From the NCBI RefSeq assembly GCF_002904335.1, contig NZ_PPHF01000030.1, positions 62,001-126,000 on the forward strand: 64,000 bases of DNA, given 5' to 3'. The DNA is from Amycolatopsis sp. CA-126428 (GTDB lineage: Bacteria; Actinomycetota; Actinomycetes; Mycobacteriales; Pseudonocardiaceae). The notes below the pieces were generated by a model. The model searched no databases and was not told the origin of the DNA. It was given only the letters and a program-made list of their open reading frames with translations. The position numbers were made by a program, and so were the translations under genes. Shown piece after piece: positions 18,641 to 26,680 of this stretch (position 1 is the stretch's first letter; every line of letters starts with the position of its first letter).

Positions 18641-19084
18641 GGTCGCTCCCGGGGGTAGCTCGCCGGTGAACTGGGGTTGCGCCGACTCTAGTGCGGATCG
18701 GGTGAAGCGGGCATGGTCAACTACGGCTCCGTTCGGTCACGGTCGTCGCGCGATCGGGCGACGACCGGACGATGATCAAGATCATTAATTTTCCGGCTTC
18801 TCCTTATGTGCAAGGAAATGTGCGCGAGAACAGCGCGTAACGGAAGCTCCACTTCCGGGTGAGAGAGGCCACGTGGCCCACTTCTTGGGAGCGTTTCCGC
18901 AGGCCGGAGCGGGTTGCCTGCTATCACCTCCGGGGGTAATAAGTGCGTGTCGGTTGCACGACCGGGAAGCGGGTGGCGTTTACTGGGCCCGTGGCAAGAG
19001 ACGGCTGAGCAGCGCTTGCAGGAGCAAGCACTCGTAAAAGCTGTCGGCCGCGAAAGCGGAGACCTGAGAGGAAAGGACACTACG
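18641..19084. other. 444-base divergent intergenic region, fadD/mIHF promoters
   Basis: The region lies between the divergent ligase and mIHF genes. It contains an unusually AT-rich patch (about 18772-18815, GATCAAGATCATTAATTTT), rare in this window. Further on are GGGGGTAATAAG and GGCGTTTACTGG, either of which could be a -10 region for mIHF. I see no gene; a frame open from 18914 joins mIHF but lacks coding character before 19085. Confidence 0.45.
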
Positions 19085-19396
19085 TTGGCTCTGCCTACGT
19101 TGACTCCGGAGCAGCGCGCCGATGCCTTGGCCAAGGCCGCCGAGGCTCGCAAGGCGCGTTCGGAACTGCTTGCGTCGATCAAGTCCGGCCAGGAGAGCAT
19201 CGAAAAGGTGCTCAAGCAGGCCAAGGAGAACAAGACCATCGGGAAGACGAAGGTCACCCAGCTGCTGAAGGCCGTCCCCGGCCTCGGCGCGGTGAAGGTC
19301 GCCGCCCTGCTCGAGCAGGCCGGCATCGACCCGGACCGGCGTGCGGCCGGCCTGGGCGAGCGTCAGCGCGAGGCGCTCATCGACGCGCTCAAGTAG
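19085..19396 (+). CDS. mihF: Integration host factor, actinobacterial type (mIHF)
   Basis: A 103-residue nucleoid-associated protein of the mIHF family, with the helix-two-turn-helix/S13-like fold that bends DNA and supports site-specific recombination. It opens MALPTLTPEQRADALAKA and ends with the conserved GLGERQREALIDAL; KTKVTQLLKAVPGLGAVKVAALLEQ is the core. The start is a TTG at 19085 preceded by GAGAGGAAAGGA. In most actinobacteria this gene lies between pyrF and gmk. Here it is followed by a strong terminator and then isochorismate synthase, so either the locus has moved or this is a second copy. The divergent neighbour is an acyl-CoA ligase. Confidence 0.93.
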   Translation: MALPTLTPEQRADALAKAAEARKARSELLASIKSGQESIEKVLKQAKENKTIGKTKVTQLLKAVPGLGAVKVAALLEQAGIDPDRRAAGLGERQREALIDALK

Positions 19397-19414
19397 CGCG
19401 TCACCAGGAGCTGC

Positions 19415-19452
19415 CCGCGAGGGGAGTGTCGCTCGTGACACTCCCCTCGCGG
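19415..19452 (+). terminator. Strong intrinsic terminator after mIHF
   Basis: Perfect 16-base arms (CCGCGAGGGGAGTGTC at 19415-19430, complement at 19437-19452) enclose a 6-base loop, 18 bases past the mIHF stop. There is no T tract, as is common in high-GC actinobacteria. Confidence 0.85.
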
Positions 19453-19480
19453 ATCTCCCATCGCCTGGGACGCTGGACAC

Positions 19481-20698
19481 GTGAGCTCTCTGTCCCCTGG
19501 GGCCGAGCCCCAGACCCCAGCCGGGGGGCAAGCCCCCCTGGACCCCCCAGAAGCGGTCAGTCCGGCGACCCCGGTCGACCTCGCCGCCCGCTACCAGCGA
19601 GGCGACTTCCTCTTCACGACGGCCGAGCGCGCACTCCTCGCGCAGGGCACCATCCGCACCGTCACCGAGACGGACCCGCGACGGCTCGCCTCGGCGATCC
19701 CCGGCGTCCTCGCCGAGACGGGCGCTCCGCTGGCCGTCGGCGTCCTCCCGTTCGACACCGGGCCCGACACGAAGGTGCCGGGCCACCTCGTCGTGCCCCG
19801 GACCGTCCACCGCTCCTCGGGGACGCCCTCGCTGCCGCGCGAGACCCTGCCGGCGCCCGTGCGGGTCCGTGCGGTGCCGTCTCCGGCGTCGCACATGGCG
19901 GCCGTGCGGTCCGCGGTGGCCGCCTTGGCCGAGCGTGACCTGCGCAAAGCCGTCCTGGCGCGGGCGCTGGACCTCGAGTTCGCCGCGCCGGTGCCCGCCG
20001 AGAGCATCGTGCGCAACCTGGCCGTGGGCAATCCCCGGCACTTCACCTACGCGGCCGAGCTGCCGGGCGGCCGGTCGCTCGTCGGCGCGACGCCCGAGCT
20101 GCTGCTGCGCCGCACGGGCCGGACGGTGTTCTCGTCACCGCACGCGGGGTCGATGCCCCGCTCGGCGGACCCGGTGGCCGACCGCGCCAATGGCGAGGCG
20201 CTGCGGACGTCCCGCAAGGACCAGCTCGAGCACGCGGTGGTGATCGACTACGTGGTCGAGGCGCTGCGGCCGTTCTGCCGGACCCTGGACGTCCCGGCCG
20301 GCCCGGAGCTGGTGACGACCCCGGCGATCTGGCACCTGCGCACCCCGATCACGGGCGAGCTGGCCGACCCGGACATCACGGCGCTGGACCTGGCGGCAGC
20401 GTTGCACCCGACCCCGGCGGTCTGCGGGACCCCGACCGAAGGCGCCCGCGACCTGGTGAAGGAGCTGGAGCCGTTCGACCGCGACTACTACGCGGGAGCG
20501 GTCGGCTGGGTGGATGCAGCGGGCGACGGCGAGTGGGCGGTGGCGATCCGCTGCGCGGAGATCGCCTCGACGTCGATGCGGCTGTATGCGGGCGGGGGGA
20601 TCGTGGCGGAGTCGGACCCGCAGTCGGAGCTCGACGAGACGACGGCGAAGTTCCGCACCCTGCTGACGGCGATGGGCCTGGCGGACCTGCCGGTCTGA
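19481..20698 (+). CDS. Isochorismate synthase
   Basis: A 405-residue chorismate-binding enzyme that converts chorismate to isochorismate, feeding menaquinone or catecholate/salicylate siderophores. Family motifs include RKAVLARALDL, GATPELLLRR, HPTPAVCGTPTEGA and EPFDRDYYAGAVGW. The start is a GTG at 19481. Residues about 6-26 are encoded by two GC-rich hairpins and read as low-complexity PGAEPQTPAGGQAPLDPP; no alternative start codon exists soon after them. It converges on a phosphopantetheinyl transferase gene 6 bases away. That pairing suggests a siderophore role, though no NRPS gene is in view; EntC/DhbC-like or MenF-like function cannot be separated by sequence alone. Confidence 0.93.
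   Translation: MSSLSPGAEPQTPAGGQAPLDPPEAVSPATPVDLAARYQRGDFLFTTAERALLAQGTIRTVTETDPRRLASAIPGVLAETGAPLAVGVLPFDTGPDTKVPGHLVVPRTVHRSSGTPSLPRETLPAPVRVRAVPSPASHMAAVRSAVAALAERDLRKAVLARALDLEFAAPVPAESIVRNLAVGNPRHFTYAAELPGGRSLVGATPELLLRRTGRTVFSSPHAGSMPRSADPVADRANGEALRTSRKDQLEHAVVIDYVVEALRPFCRTLDVPAGPELVTTPAIWHLRTPITGELADPDITALDLAAALHPTPAVCGTPTEGARDLVKELEPFDRDYYAGAVGWVDAAGDGEWAVAIRCAEIASTSMRLYAGGGIVAESDPQSELDETTAKFRTLLTAMGLADLPV
19497..19538. repeat. Paired GC palindromes inside the isochorismate synthase N-terminus
   Basis: CTGGGGC-CGA-GCCCCAG (19497-19513) and GGGGGGC-AA-GCCCCCC (19523-19538) are two adjacent hairpins within the first 20 codons. They look like an inserted palindromic intergenic-type element translated in frame. 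Confidence 0.6.
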
Positions 20699-20704
20699 GC
20701 CGGC

Positions 20705-21391
20705 CTACGGAACCCAGTGCTCCTCGGTGACCGACAGCTCCTCGGTGGTCAGCACCGCGATCGCCGCCCGGTAGCCGTCCGCGGCCTTCAGGTCCGCCAA
20801 GCGGGTCGTCGCCGGGTCCAGGGCCGGGTCGCCCGAGGCGGTCAGGCGGGGCGGTTCGTCGTAGCGGGAGAACGTGATGCTCTGCAGCGGGATGCGCAGG
20901 CCCTTGCCGGTGGCCTTCATCACGGCCTCTTTGCGGGTCCAGTAGACGAAGAACGCCGCCGCCTTCTCCGTGGCGTCGAGGCCCGCGAGGTGCTCCGCCT
21001 CCGCCGGGCTCAGGGCGTACTCGATCAGGCCGTCGTCCGCGCGGCGGGTGGCCGTCTCGACGTCGAGGCCCACCGGGACCGACGGCGTCGCCGCGACCCC
21101 GATCAGCTCGCCCGAATGCGAGATCGACAGCGTCAGGTCCGCACCCGGGATGCTCGGCCGTCCGTGTGGCTTGCCGCAGTCTTCGCAGGTCGCGTCGAAC
21201 TTCACCGTCTCCAGCGCCAGGCCGAGCCGCTCGGCCGCGACCGTCTTCGCCAGCACCCGGCCGGTGAGGAACCGCCGCTTGTCCGCCTCCTGCCGGTACG
21301 CCTCGAACCGGCCTTGCTCGGTCTCGTCGAGCAGGCGCAGGAAGCGCTCTTCGGCGGGCAACGGCGACGACCAGCGAACCTCGATCTCCAT
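20705..21391 (-). CDS. 4'-phosphopantetheinyl transferase (Sfp type)
   Basis: A 228-residue enzyme that moves phosphopantetheine from CoA to carrier-protein serines of NRPS, PKS or fatty-acid synthases. Key motifs are GLDVETATRR (Mg-binding aspartate and glutamate) and FFVYWTRKEAVMKATGKGL (the W-x-x-K-E-A core). A CEDCGKPHG segment precedes the substrate region, as in many actinobacterial Sfp homologues. GGAGGGG lies just before the ATG at 21391. It converges with the isochorismate synthase, so a shared role in siderophore assembly is plausible, but the carrier protein is elsewhere in the genome. It is a full-length enzyme with all catalytic residues. Confidence 0.93.
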   Translation of the reverse strand: MEIEVRWSSPLPAEERFLRLLDETEQGRFEAYRQEADKRRFLTGRVLAKTVAAERLGLALETVKFDATCEDCGKPHGRPSIPGADLTLSISHSGELIGVAATPSVPVGLDVETATRRADDGLIEYALSPAEAEHLAGLDATEKAAAFFVYWTRKEAVMKATGKGLRIPLQSITFSRYDEPPRLTASGDPALDPATTRLADLKAADGYRAAIAVLTTEELSVTEEHWVP

Positions 21392-21464
21392 CACCCCTCC
21401 GATCCTTCCGGGCCCGGAAGCCGTTGTCACGAATTCCGGGCCAACGGTGGCCTTCAGACCTCTG

Positions 21465-22442
21465 TCAGACGTGGGCGTGCCCGGTGACGGCCGGGGCGGG
21501 AGCGGACCGCCAAGCCGCCCGGTCGGCGGTCACCACGCCGAAGGCGATCAGGCACCACAACGCACCGGTGAGCCAGTCCATCCGGTCGGCGTCGGCACCG
21601 CCGAAGCCGAGCGCGGCGTAGCCGATCGTGCCTTGGGCCACGTGGAAGACCAGCGCCATCAGGGCACTTCCGCCGGTGCGGTTGACCAGCCACACGTAGA
21701 CCAGGGTGATCGCGAAGGTCACGACGAGGCCGAACGGGGCGAGCAGGCCCGAGGTGACCAGCGGCAGGTGCCACAGCGCCACCACCACGCCGAGGGCGGT
21801 GCCGGCGCGCAGCGGTGACCACTTCTCCTGCAGGCGCGGCAGCGCGTAGGCCCGCCAGCCCGGCTCCTCGCCGAGCGGCCCGTCCAGGGGGTTGACGAAC
21901 CGGATGGCGGCGACCAGCCCGAGGTCGGTCCAGGCGAGGGTGCCGAGGTCGGGCGCGGGAGCACCCCAGAGCGTCACGTTGGCCAGCGACGCCACCGCCA
22001 GCACGGCCAGGGGCATCGCGACGGCGACGGCCCACCAGGTCCAGCCGACCCGCCAGTGCGTCAGCCGCGCGAAGAGGTCGCGGTAGCCGGCCCGGCCGTC
22101 GGCGACGCCGATGACGACGACCGCCGCGACCACGGGGCCACAGGCGAAGAACGGCGTCGGCGAGATGCCGGCGACGTAGTCGTCCCGGGAGCGGCTGGAC
22201 ACCAGGACCACGGCGGGCGCTTCGTCCTGCGCACCCAGCGCCGCGGCGACGGCGAAGCCGTCCATGTCGGGCAGGCCCACGTCCAGCAGGACCACGTCGG
22301 GACGCAGCCGGGGCGCGGCCGCGATCGCCGTCGCGCCGTCGGCCGCCTCGCCGACCACGACCAGCCCGTCGGCCACCAGGACACGGTGGGCGAACGACCG
22401 GAACGCGGCGTGGTCGTCCACGATCAGGACCCGGGGAACCAT
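21465..22442 (-). CDS. Chimera: truncated receiver domain fused to CPBP membrane protease
   Basis: Residues 1 to about 90 form a response-regulator receiver domain: acidic pair D9/D10, phospho-acceptor D54 in VVLLDVGLPD, and switch residue S82/S83. The domain stops before the conserved lysine and last strand/helix. The frame passes straight into a CPBP (CAAX protease/bacteriocin-processing) protein from about residue 93 (SPTPFFACGPVVAAVVV). That part has the motifs EEPGWR (about 21863-21880), LWHLPL and FHVAQG. The CPBP part lacks a usual first membrane segment. The simplest reading is an in-frame deletion joining two neighbouring genes; the junction is near 22165-22175. The divergent histidine kinase was probably the partner of the lost full-length regulator. 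A 325-residue product may or may not be functional. Confidence 0.85.
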   Translation of the reverse strand: MVPRVLIVDDHAAFRSFAHRVLVADGLVVVGEAADGATAIAAAPRLRPDVVLLDVGLPDMDGFAVAAALGAQDEAPAVVLVSSRSRDDYVAGISPTPFFACGPVVAAVVVIGVADGRAGYRDLFARLTHWRVGWTWWAVAVAMPLAVLAVASLANVTLWGAPAPDLGTLAWTDLGLVAAIRFVNPLDGPLGEEPGWRAYALPRLQEKWSPLRAGTALGVVVALWHLPLVTSGLLAPFGLVVTFAITLVYVWLVNRTGGSALMALVFHVAQGTIGYAALGFGGADADRMDWLTGALWCLIAFGVVTADRAAWRSAPAPAVTGHAHV

Positions 22443-22583
22443 CCCCTCATCGTCGCAGCGCCGCCGGCCGGCAACTACCGGGACAACCCTGGGGATCCGC
22501 GGCGGTTCAGCGGTACCGGCCGGGGCCGTCCTGGATTACCGTGCGGCTGCCAGGGGGACCCGTCGACCGCAGCAGGACAGGTC

Positions 22584-24353
22584 ATGGCTTCGGAAACGGC
22601 GTTCGCCGGCGGGCCGGCCCGCACCCCCACCCACCGGTTCGCCCGCTCCGGGCACGGACCGGGCTTCTGGCTGCTGCTCTGGGCCGTGGCACTCGCGGCC
22701 GAGTTCGGCGCGCTGGTCCCGATGCTGTTCCCCAACGGGGCACCGGTCGAGGCGATCGACGTCGCGTTCCGGCTGATCGGCGGCTCCTTCGCCGCCTGCG
22801 GGCTGATCGCCTGGCGCCGCCGGCCGGACAACCACAGCGGGCTGCTGATGACCGTCACCGGCTTCGCCTTCTTCGTCAGTCCCTTGGTGAGCCAGCTCGC
22901 GTGGCCGCCCGCCCAGGTCGTCGGCCTGTGGCTGCCGGACCTGTGGGTGCTGTTCTTCGTCGTGCTCGTGCTGACCTTCCTCACCGGTGGGCGGGTGCGC
23001 ACGGCGGCCGACCGGGTGCTCGCCGGTGCGGTCCTGCTGGAACTGGTCGTCCTGGCCCCGTTGTTCCTGCTGTTCTCCGGGGTGCCGGGCAACCCGGTCG
23101 CGATCTGGCCGCACGAGCGGCTCGCGGAGATCGTCGACGTCGCCCAGCGCGGCACGCTGCTGGCCGCCGTGACCGGCACCGCCGTCGTGGTCGCGGTGCG
23201 CTGGCGCTCGGCGTCCACGCCCGGCCGGCGGGCGCTGGCGCCGGGGGTCGCCGGGGCCGCGTGCCTGCTGCTGTTCGGGTGGCTGCTCGTGGCGCAGTTC
23301 CTGACCGGCGAGAAGTCGATGGTGCTGCTCTGGATCGGGGTGTGCTCGCTGCTCACGGTGCCCATCGTGTTCCTGGCCGGGCTGCTGCGTTCCCGGCTGG
23401 CCCGAGGTGGGCTGGCCGGCCTGTTCCGCGGGCTGCGCACCCTGCGGCCCGACGACCTGCGCGGTGCGCTGGCGAAGGCACTCGGCGACCCCGACCTGGT
23501 GGTCGGCTACGTCACCACCCCGGGTGCCTACGCCGATCTGGACGGCAACCCGGTCACCCTGCCCGGCGCCGGGACGTCCCGGTCGGTGGCCGGTGTCGAG
23601 CGCGACGGCAGCCGGGTCGCCGTGCTCGTCTACGACCGGTCCCTCGACGACGATCCCGAGCTGGTCGAAGCGGTCACCGCCGCGGCGACGATCGCGCTGG
23701 AGAACCAGCACCTGCACACCGAGGCCCGGCGGCGCCTCGCCGAGGTCGAGCACTCCCGCGAACGGATCATCGCCGCCGGGGACGCCGAACGCCGCCGCAT
23801 CGAACGCAACCTGCACGACGGCGCCCAGCAGGGCCTGGTGACGCTCGCGATGCAGCTGTCGCTGATCCAGCGGCAGATCCGGCGCGACCCCACGGACGCC
23901 GAACAGCTCGTCACCTCGGCCAGTGACCAGCTGGCCCGCTCGCTGGCCGAACTGCGCGAGCTGGCCCGCGGCATCCACCCGGCCGCGCTCGACCAGGGCC
24001 TGGACGTCGCCCTCGAGGCGCTCGCGACCCGCTCGCCGGTGCCCACGACGGTGGCGTACGCCATCGGCCCGCGGCTGCCCCAGCCGATCGAGTTCGCCGC
24101 GTACTTCGTCGCGTCCGAGGCGCTGGCCAACGTCGCCAAGCACGCGCGGGCCGGCGTCGTGACCGTGCGCGTCCTGCGCGACGGCCCCACGGCGGTCATC
24201 GAAATCGCCGACGACGGCATCGGCGGCGTGGACCCCGCCGCGGGCTCCGGGCTGCGGGGCCTCACCGACCGCGCCGAAGCGCTCCGCGGCCGCTTGACCG
24301 TGGTGAGCCCGGCGGGCGGCGGGACCGTGGTCCGGGCGGAACTACCGGTATAG
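22584..24353 (+). CDS. NarL-type sensor histidine kinase with N-terminal membrane domain
   Basis: A 589-residue kinase. The first 270 residues hold about seven to eight membrane segments, followed by a GAF-like linker region (about 285-375). The HisKA_3 dimerisation domain contains the phospho-acceptor H411 in ERRRIERNLHDGAQQGLV. The C-terminal HATPase domain has EALANVAKHA, EIADDGIGG and GSGLRGLTDRAEALRG. Such kinases normally signal to a LuxR/NarL regulator encoded next door. The divergent gene here offers only a truncated receiver fused to a protease, so the cognate regulator may be lost or elsewhere. The stimulus is unknown; a membrane or cell-envelope signal is plausible. Confidence 0.94.
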   Translation: MASETAFAGGPARTPTHRFARSGHGPGFWLLLWAVALAAEFGALVPMLFPNGAPVEAIDVAFRLIGGSFAACGLIAWRRRPDNHSGLLMTVTGFAFFVSPLVSQLAWPPAQVVGLWLPDLWVLFFVVLVLTFLTGGRVRTAADRVLAGAVLLELVVLAPLFLLFSGVPGNPVAIWPHERLAEIVDVAQRGTLLAAVTGTAVVVAVRWRSASTPGRRALAPGVAGAACLLLFGWLLVAQFLTGEKSMVLLWIGVCSLLTVPIVFLAGLLRSRLARGGLAGLFRGLRTLRPDDLRGALAKALGDPDLVVGYVTTPGAYADLDGNPVTLPGAGTSRSVAGVERDGSRVAVLVYDRSLDDDPELVEAVTAAATIALENQHLHTEARRRLAEVEHSRERIIAAGDAERRRIERNLHDGAQQGLVTLAMQLSLIQRQIRRDPTDAEQLVTSASDQLARSLAELRELARGIHPAALDQGLDVALEALATRSPVPTTVAYAIGPRLPQPIEFAAYFVASEALANVAKHARAGVVTVRVLRDGPTAVIEIADDGIGGVDPAAGSGLRGLTDRAEALRGRLTVVSPAGGGTVVRAELPV

Positions 24354-24458
24354 GCCAGGGTTAACCCCGGCTCCCGCGCGGGCTGGCCCGGTGACCGGCG
24401 ACGAGCGTCCGGCGGATGCTGGGCTTCCGAGCACCGGGCCACTTCCCAGGAGACAGCG

Positions 24459-26585
24459 ATGAGCAGCTCGCGAACACTCACCGAGCCCGTGACCGCCCCG
24501 GCGGCGTCGGCACGCGTCCACGCGGTGGCCACGGTGCTGCGCCGGCGGCTGCCCTTCACGACCGGCGTGCTGATCGCGATCATCGTCGCCGGCATCGCGA
24601 CCGGCACGCTGTGGGACGCCGCGAGCGACCGGACGTGGTTCGGCGACGTCGGCTACGGCCTGCCCGCGCTGGCCGACGGCGGGTGGTGGACGCCGGTGAC
24701 CGGCTCGTTCCTCGCCCTGACACCGGTTTTCTACCTGCCGGTGCTGCTCTCGTTCGCCGTCTTCGCCGGCGGCGCGGAATGGCGGCTGGGCACCGGGCGG
24801 ACCGTGGTGATCTGCGGGCTCGGCCAGCTGGCCGGCGTGCTCGGTGCCGCGCTGACGCTCCTGGCCTTCCGGGACACCGGGTGGTCGTGGGCGCACGGCC
24901 TCGCCGCCCACGTCGACGCGGGTTTCTCCGCGGGCGCGCTCGCCTGCGCGGCGGCGGTGTCGGCGACGCTGCGTTCGCCGTGGCGGCTGCCGCTGCGCGC
25001 CGGGCTGTGGGTCTACGTCGGCGTGTCCTTCCTGTTCCTCGGCGGGCTCGCCGACCTCGAACACCTGTGGGCCGTCGCGCTCGCCCTTCCGCTGAGCCGT
25101 CGCCTGGCCGGCGGCCACCACGTCGGCCCGCGGGGCCGGGTGCGGGCCGGGCGCCGCGAATGGCGCCTGTTCGCCGCCACCGGCCTCGCCCTGATCGCCG
25201 TCGCCGAACTGGTGCTCTGGCTGTTCCCGGCGGACAGCCCCTTGGGCACCACCGGCGGCGAGGACACCGGCTGGGGCATCGCCGTCAACATCGCCTTCGT
25301 CGCGCTCCTGGCAAACGGGCTGCGCAGCGGCCGGCGCGTGGCGTGGTGGGGTGCGGTGACGCTCGCCGCGATCAACGTGCTCGCCGGTGCGGTGGCCGTG
25401 CCCGGGTTCGCCTTCGGCCAGGAGTCCATGGCGGAGAAGGCCCTCACCATGACGGGTGCCGTGCTGTGGGCGGCCGAGCTGGCCCTGCTCGTCCTGACCC
25501 GCTGGGCGTTCCGGGCCCCGCTGCGCCGCGGCTTCGGGGTGTCCGCCGGGATCGGCGGGGCCGACGCGCCCGTCGTCCGCGACCTGCTCGGCCGGCACGG
25601 GGGCAGCACGCTGTCCTGGATGGCCACCTGGCCGGACAACGCGCACTTCCGCGGCCAGGACGGACAGTCCGTCCTCGCGTACCGGCGGCACGCCGGGGTG
25701 GCCGTCGGCCTCGGCGACCCGATCGGCCCGGCCGGCTCCGCGGCCGGCGCGGTCCGCGCGTTCGCCGTCGCCTGCGAGCACGCCGGCGTCGTGCCGTGCT
25801 TGTTCTCCGTCACCCGGCCGGTCGCCGACGCCGCCGCGCGGCTGGGCTGGAGCCGGGTGCAGATCGCCGAAGACACGCTGGTCGACCTGGAGGGCCTCGA
25901 GCTGCGGGGCCGGAAGTGGCAGAACGTGCGCTCGGCGCTCAACCGCGCCGCGAAGGAAGGGATGAGCTACCGCCACGTCGTGCTGGCCGACGAGCCGTGG
26001 GGCGTCCGCAGCCAGGTCCGCGCCATCTGCGACGAATGGGTCGGCGACAAAGGCATGCCGGAAATGGGTTTCACGCTCGGCGGCATGGAGGAGGCGCTGG
26101 ACCCGGCGACCCGCGTCGGCCTGGCCGTCGACGCCGACGGCAGTGTGCACGGCGTCACCTCGTGGCTGCCGGTGCACGGACCGGACGGCGAGGTCCACGG
26201 CTGGACCCTGGATCTCATGCGCCGCCGCGGCGACGGGTTCCGGCCCGCGATGGAGTTCCTGATCGGCTCCGCCATGCTGACCTTCCAGGCGGCGGGGATG
26301 CGGTTCGTGTCGCTGTCGGGCGCGCCGCTGGCCCGCTCCGGTCCGGACCCCGAAGCGGCGCCGGTCGAGCGGCTGCTGGCGGTGCTGAGCCGGGAGCTGG
26401 AACCGGTGTACGGCTTCCGGTCGCTGCACGCGTTCAAGGCGAAGTTCAACCCGCGCCACGAGCCGATGTACCTGGCCTACCGCGACGAAGGCGACCTCCC
26501 GCGGATCGGCGTGGCGCTGACCCGCGCGTACCTGCCGGACACGAGCCTGCGCACGTTAGTGAAGTTGGCCACCACGCACGCCTGA
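24459..26585 (+). CDS. MprF/LysX-like DUF2156 membrane protein with rhomboid-like N-terminal region
   Basis: A 708-residue protein. The N-terminal half carries about ten hydrophobic segments, beginning with a rhomboid-like stretch (YGLPALADGGWWTPVTGSF). The C-terminal cytosolic half is a DUF2156/GNAT-fold domain with GDPIGPAGSA, FDVEDTLVDL-like IAEDTLVDLEGLELRGRKWQNVRSALNRA and the final FRSLHAFKAKFNPRHEPMYLAY. This matches phosphatidylglycerol lysyltransferase-type proteins that add an amino acid from tRNA to lipids and so lower the negative surface charge. It lies downstream of the histidine kinase after a 105-base gap and may be controlled by it. Whether it aminoacylates lipid has to be inferred. 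Confidence 0.9.
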   Translation: MSSSRTLTEPVTAPAASARVHAVATVLRRRLPFTTGVLIAIIVAGIATGTLWDAASDRTWFGDVGYGLPALADGGWWTPVTGSFLALTPVFYLPVLLSFAVFAGGAEWRLGTGRTVVICGLGQLAGVLGAALTLLAFRDTGWSWAHGLAAHVDAGFSAGALACAAAVSATLRSPWRLPLRAGLWVYVGVSFLFLGGLADLEHLWAVALALPLSRRLAGGHHVGPRGRVRAGRREWRLFAATGLALIAVAELVLWLFPADSPLGTTGGEDTGWGIAVNIAFVALLANGLRSGRRVAWWGAVTLAAINVLAGAVAVPGFAFGQESMAEKALTMTGAVLWAAELALLVLTRWAFRAPLRRGFGVSAGIGGADAPVVRDLLGRHGGSTLSWMATWPDNAHFRGQDGQSVLAYRRHAGVAVGLGDPIGPAGSAAGAVRAFAVACEHAGVVPCLFSVTRPVADAAARLGWSRVQIAEDTLVDLEGLELRGRKWQNVRSALNRAAKEGMSYRHVVLADEPWGVRSQVRAICDEWVGDKGMPEMGFTLGGMEEALDPATRVGLAVDADGSVHGVTSWLPVHGPDGEVHGWTLDLMRRRGDGFRPAMEFLIGSAMLTFQAAGMRFVSLSGAPLARSGPDPEAAPVERLLAVLSRELEPVYGFRSLHAFKAKFNPRHEPMYLAYRDEGDLPRIGVALTRAYLPDTSLRTLVKLATTHA

Positions 26586-26640
26586 CGTCTGCGGGCGGCG
26601 AGTTCTTGCGCGGGCGCGGGGAGGCGCGCACAATGACGGG

Positions 26641-26654
26641 TAAGCAAGCGCTTA
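26641..26654. promoter_or_regulatory. Candidate TetR-type operator before acyl-CoA dehydrogenase
   Basis: TAAGC-AAGC-GCTTA is a perfect palindrome 27 bases before the ATG at 26681. It resembles the AGCAAGCGCTTGCT-like sites bound by TetR regulators of acyl-CoA metabolism. The TetR at 28297-28938 is a nearby candidate. Confidence 0.4.
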
Positions 26655-26680
26655 GCCAGTGTCGGAGGAGCAGCCACGTC

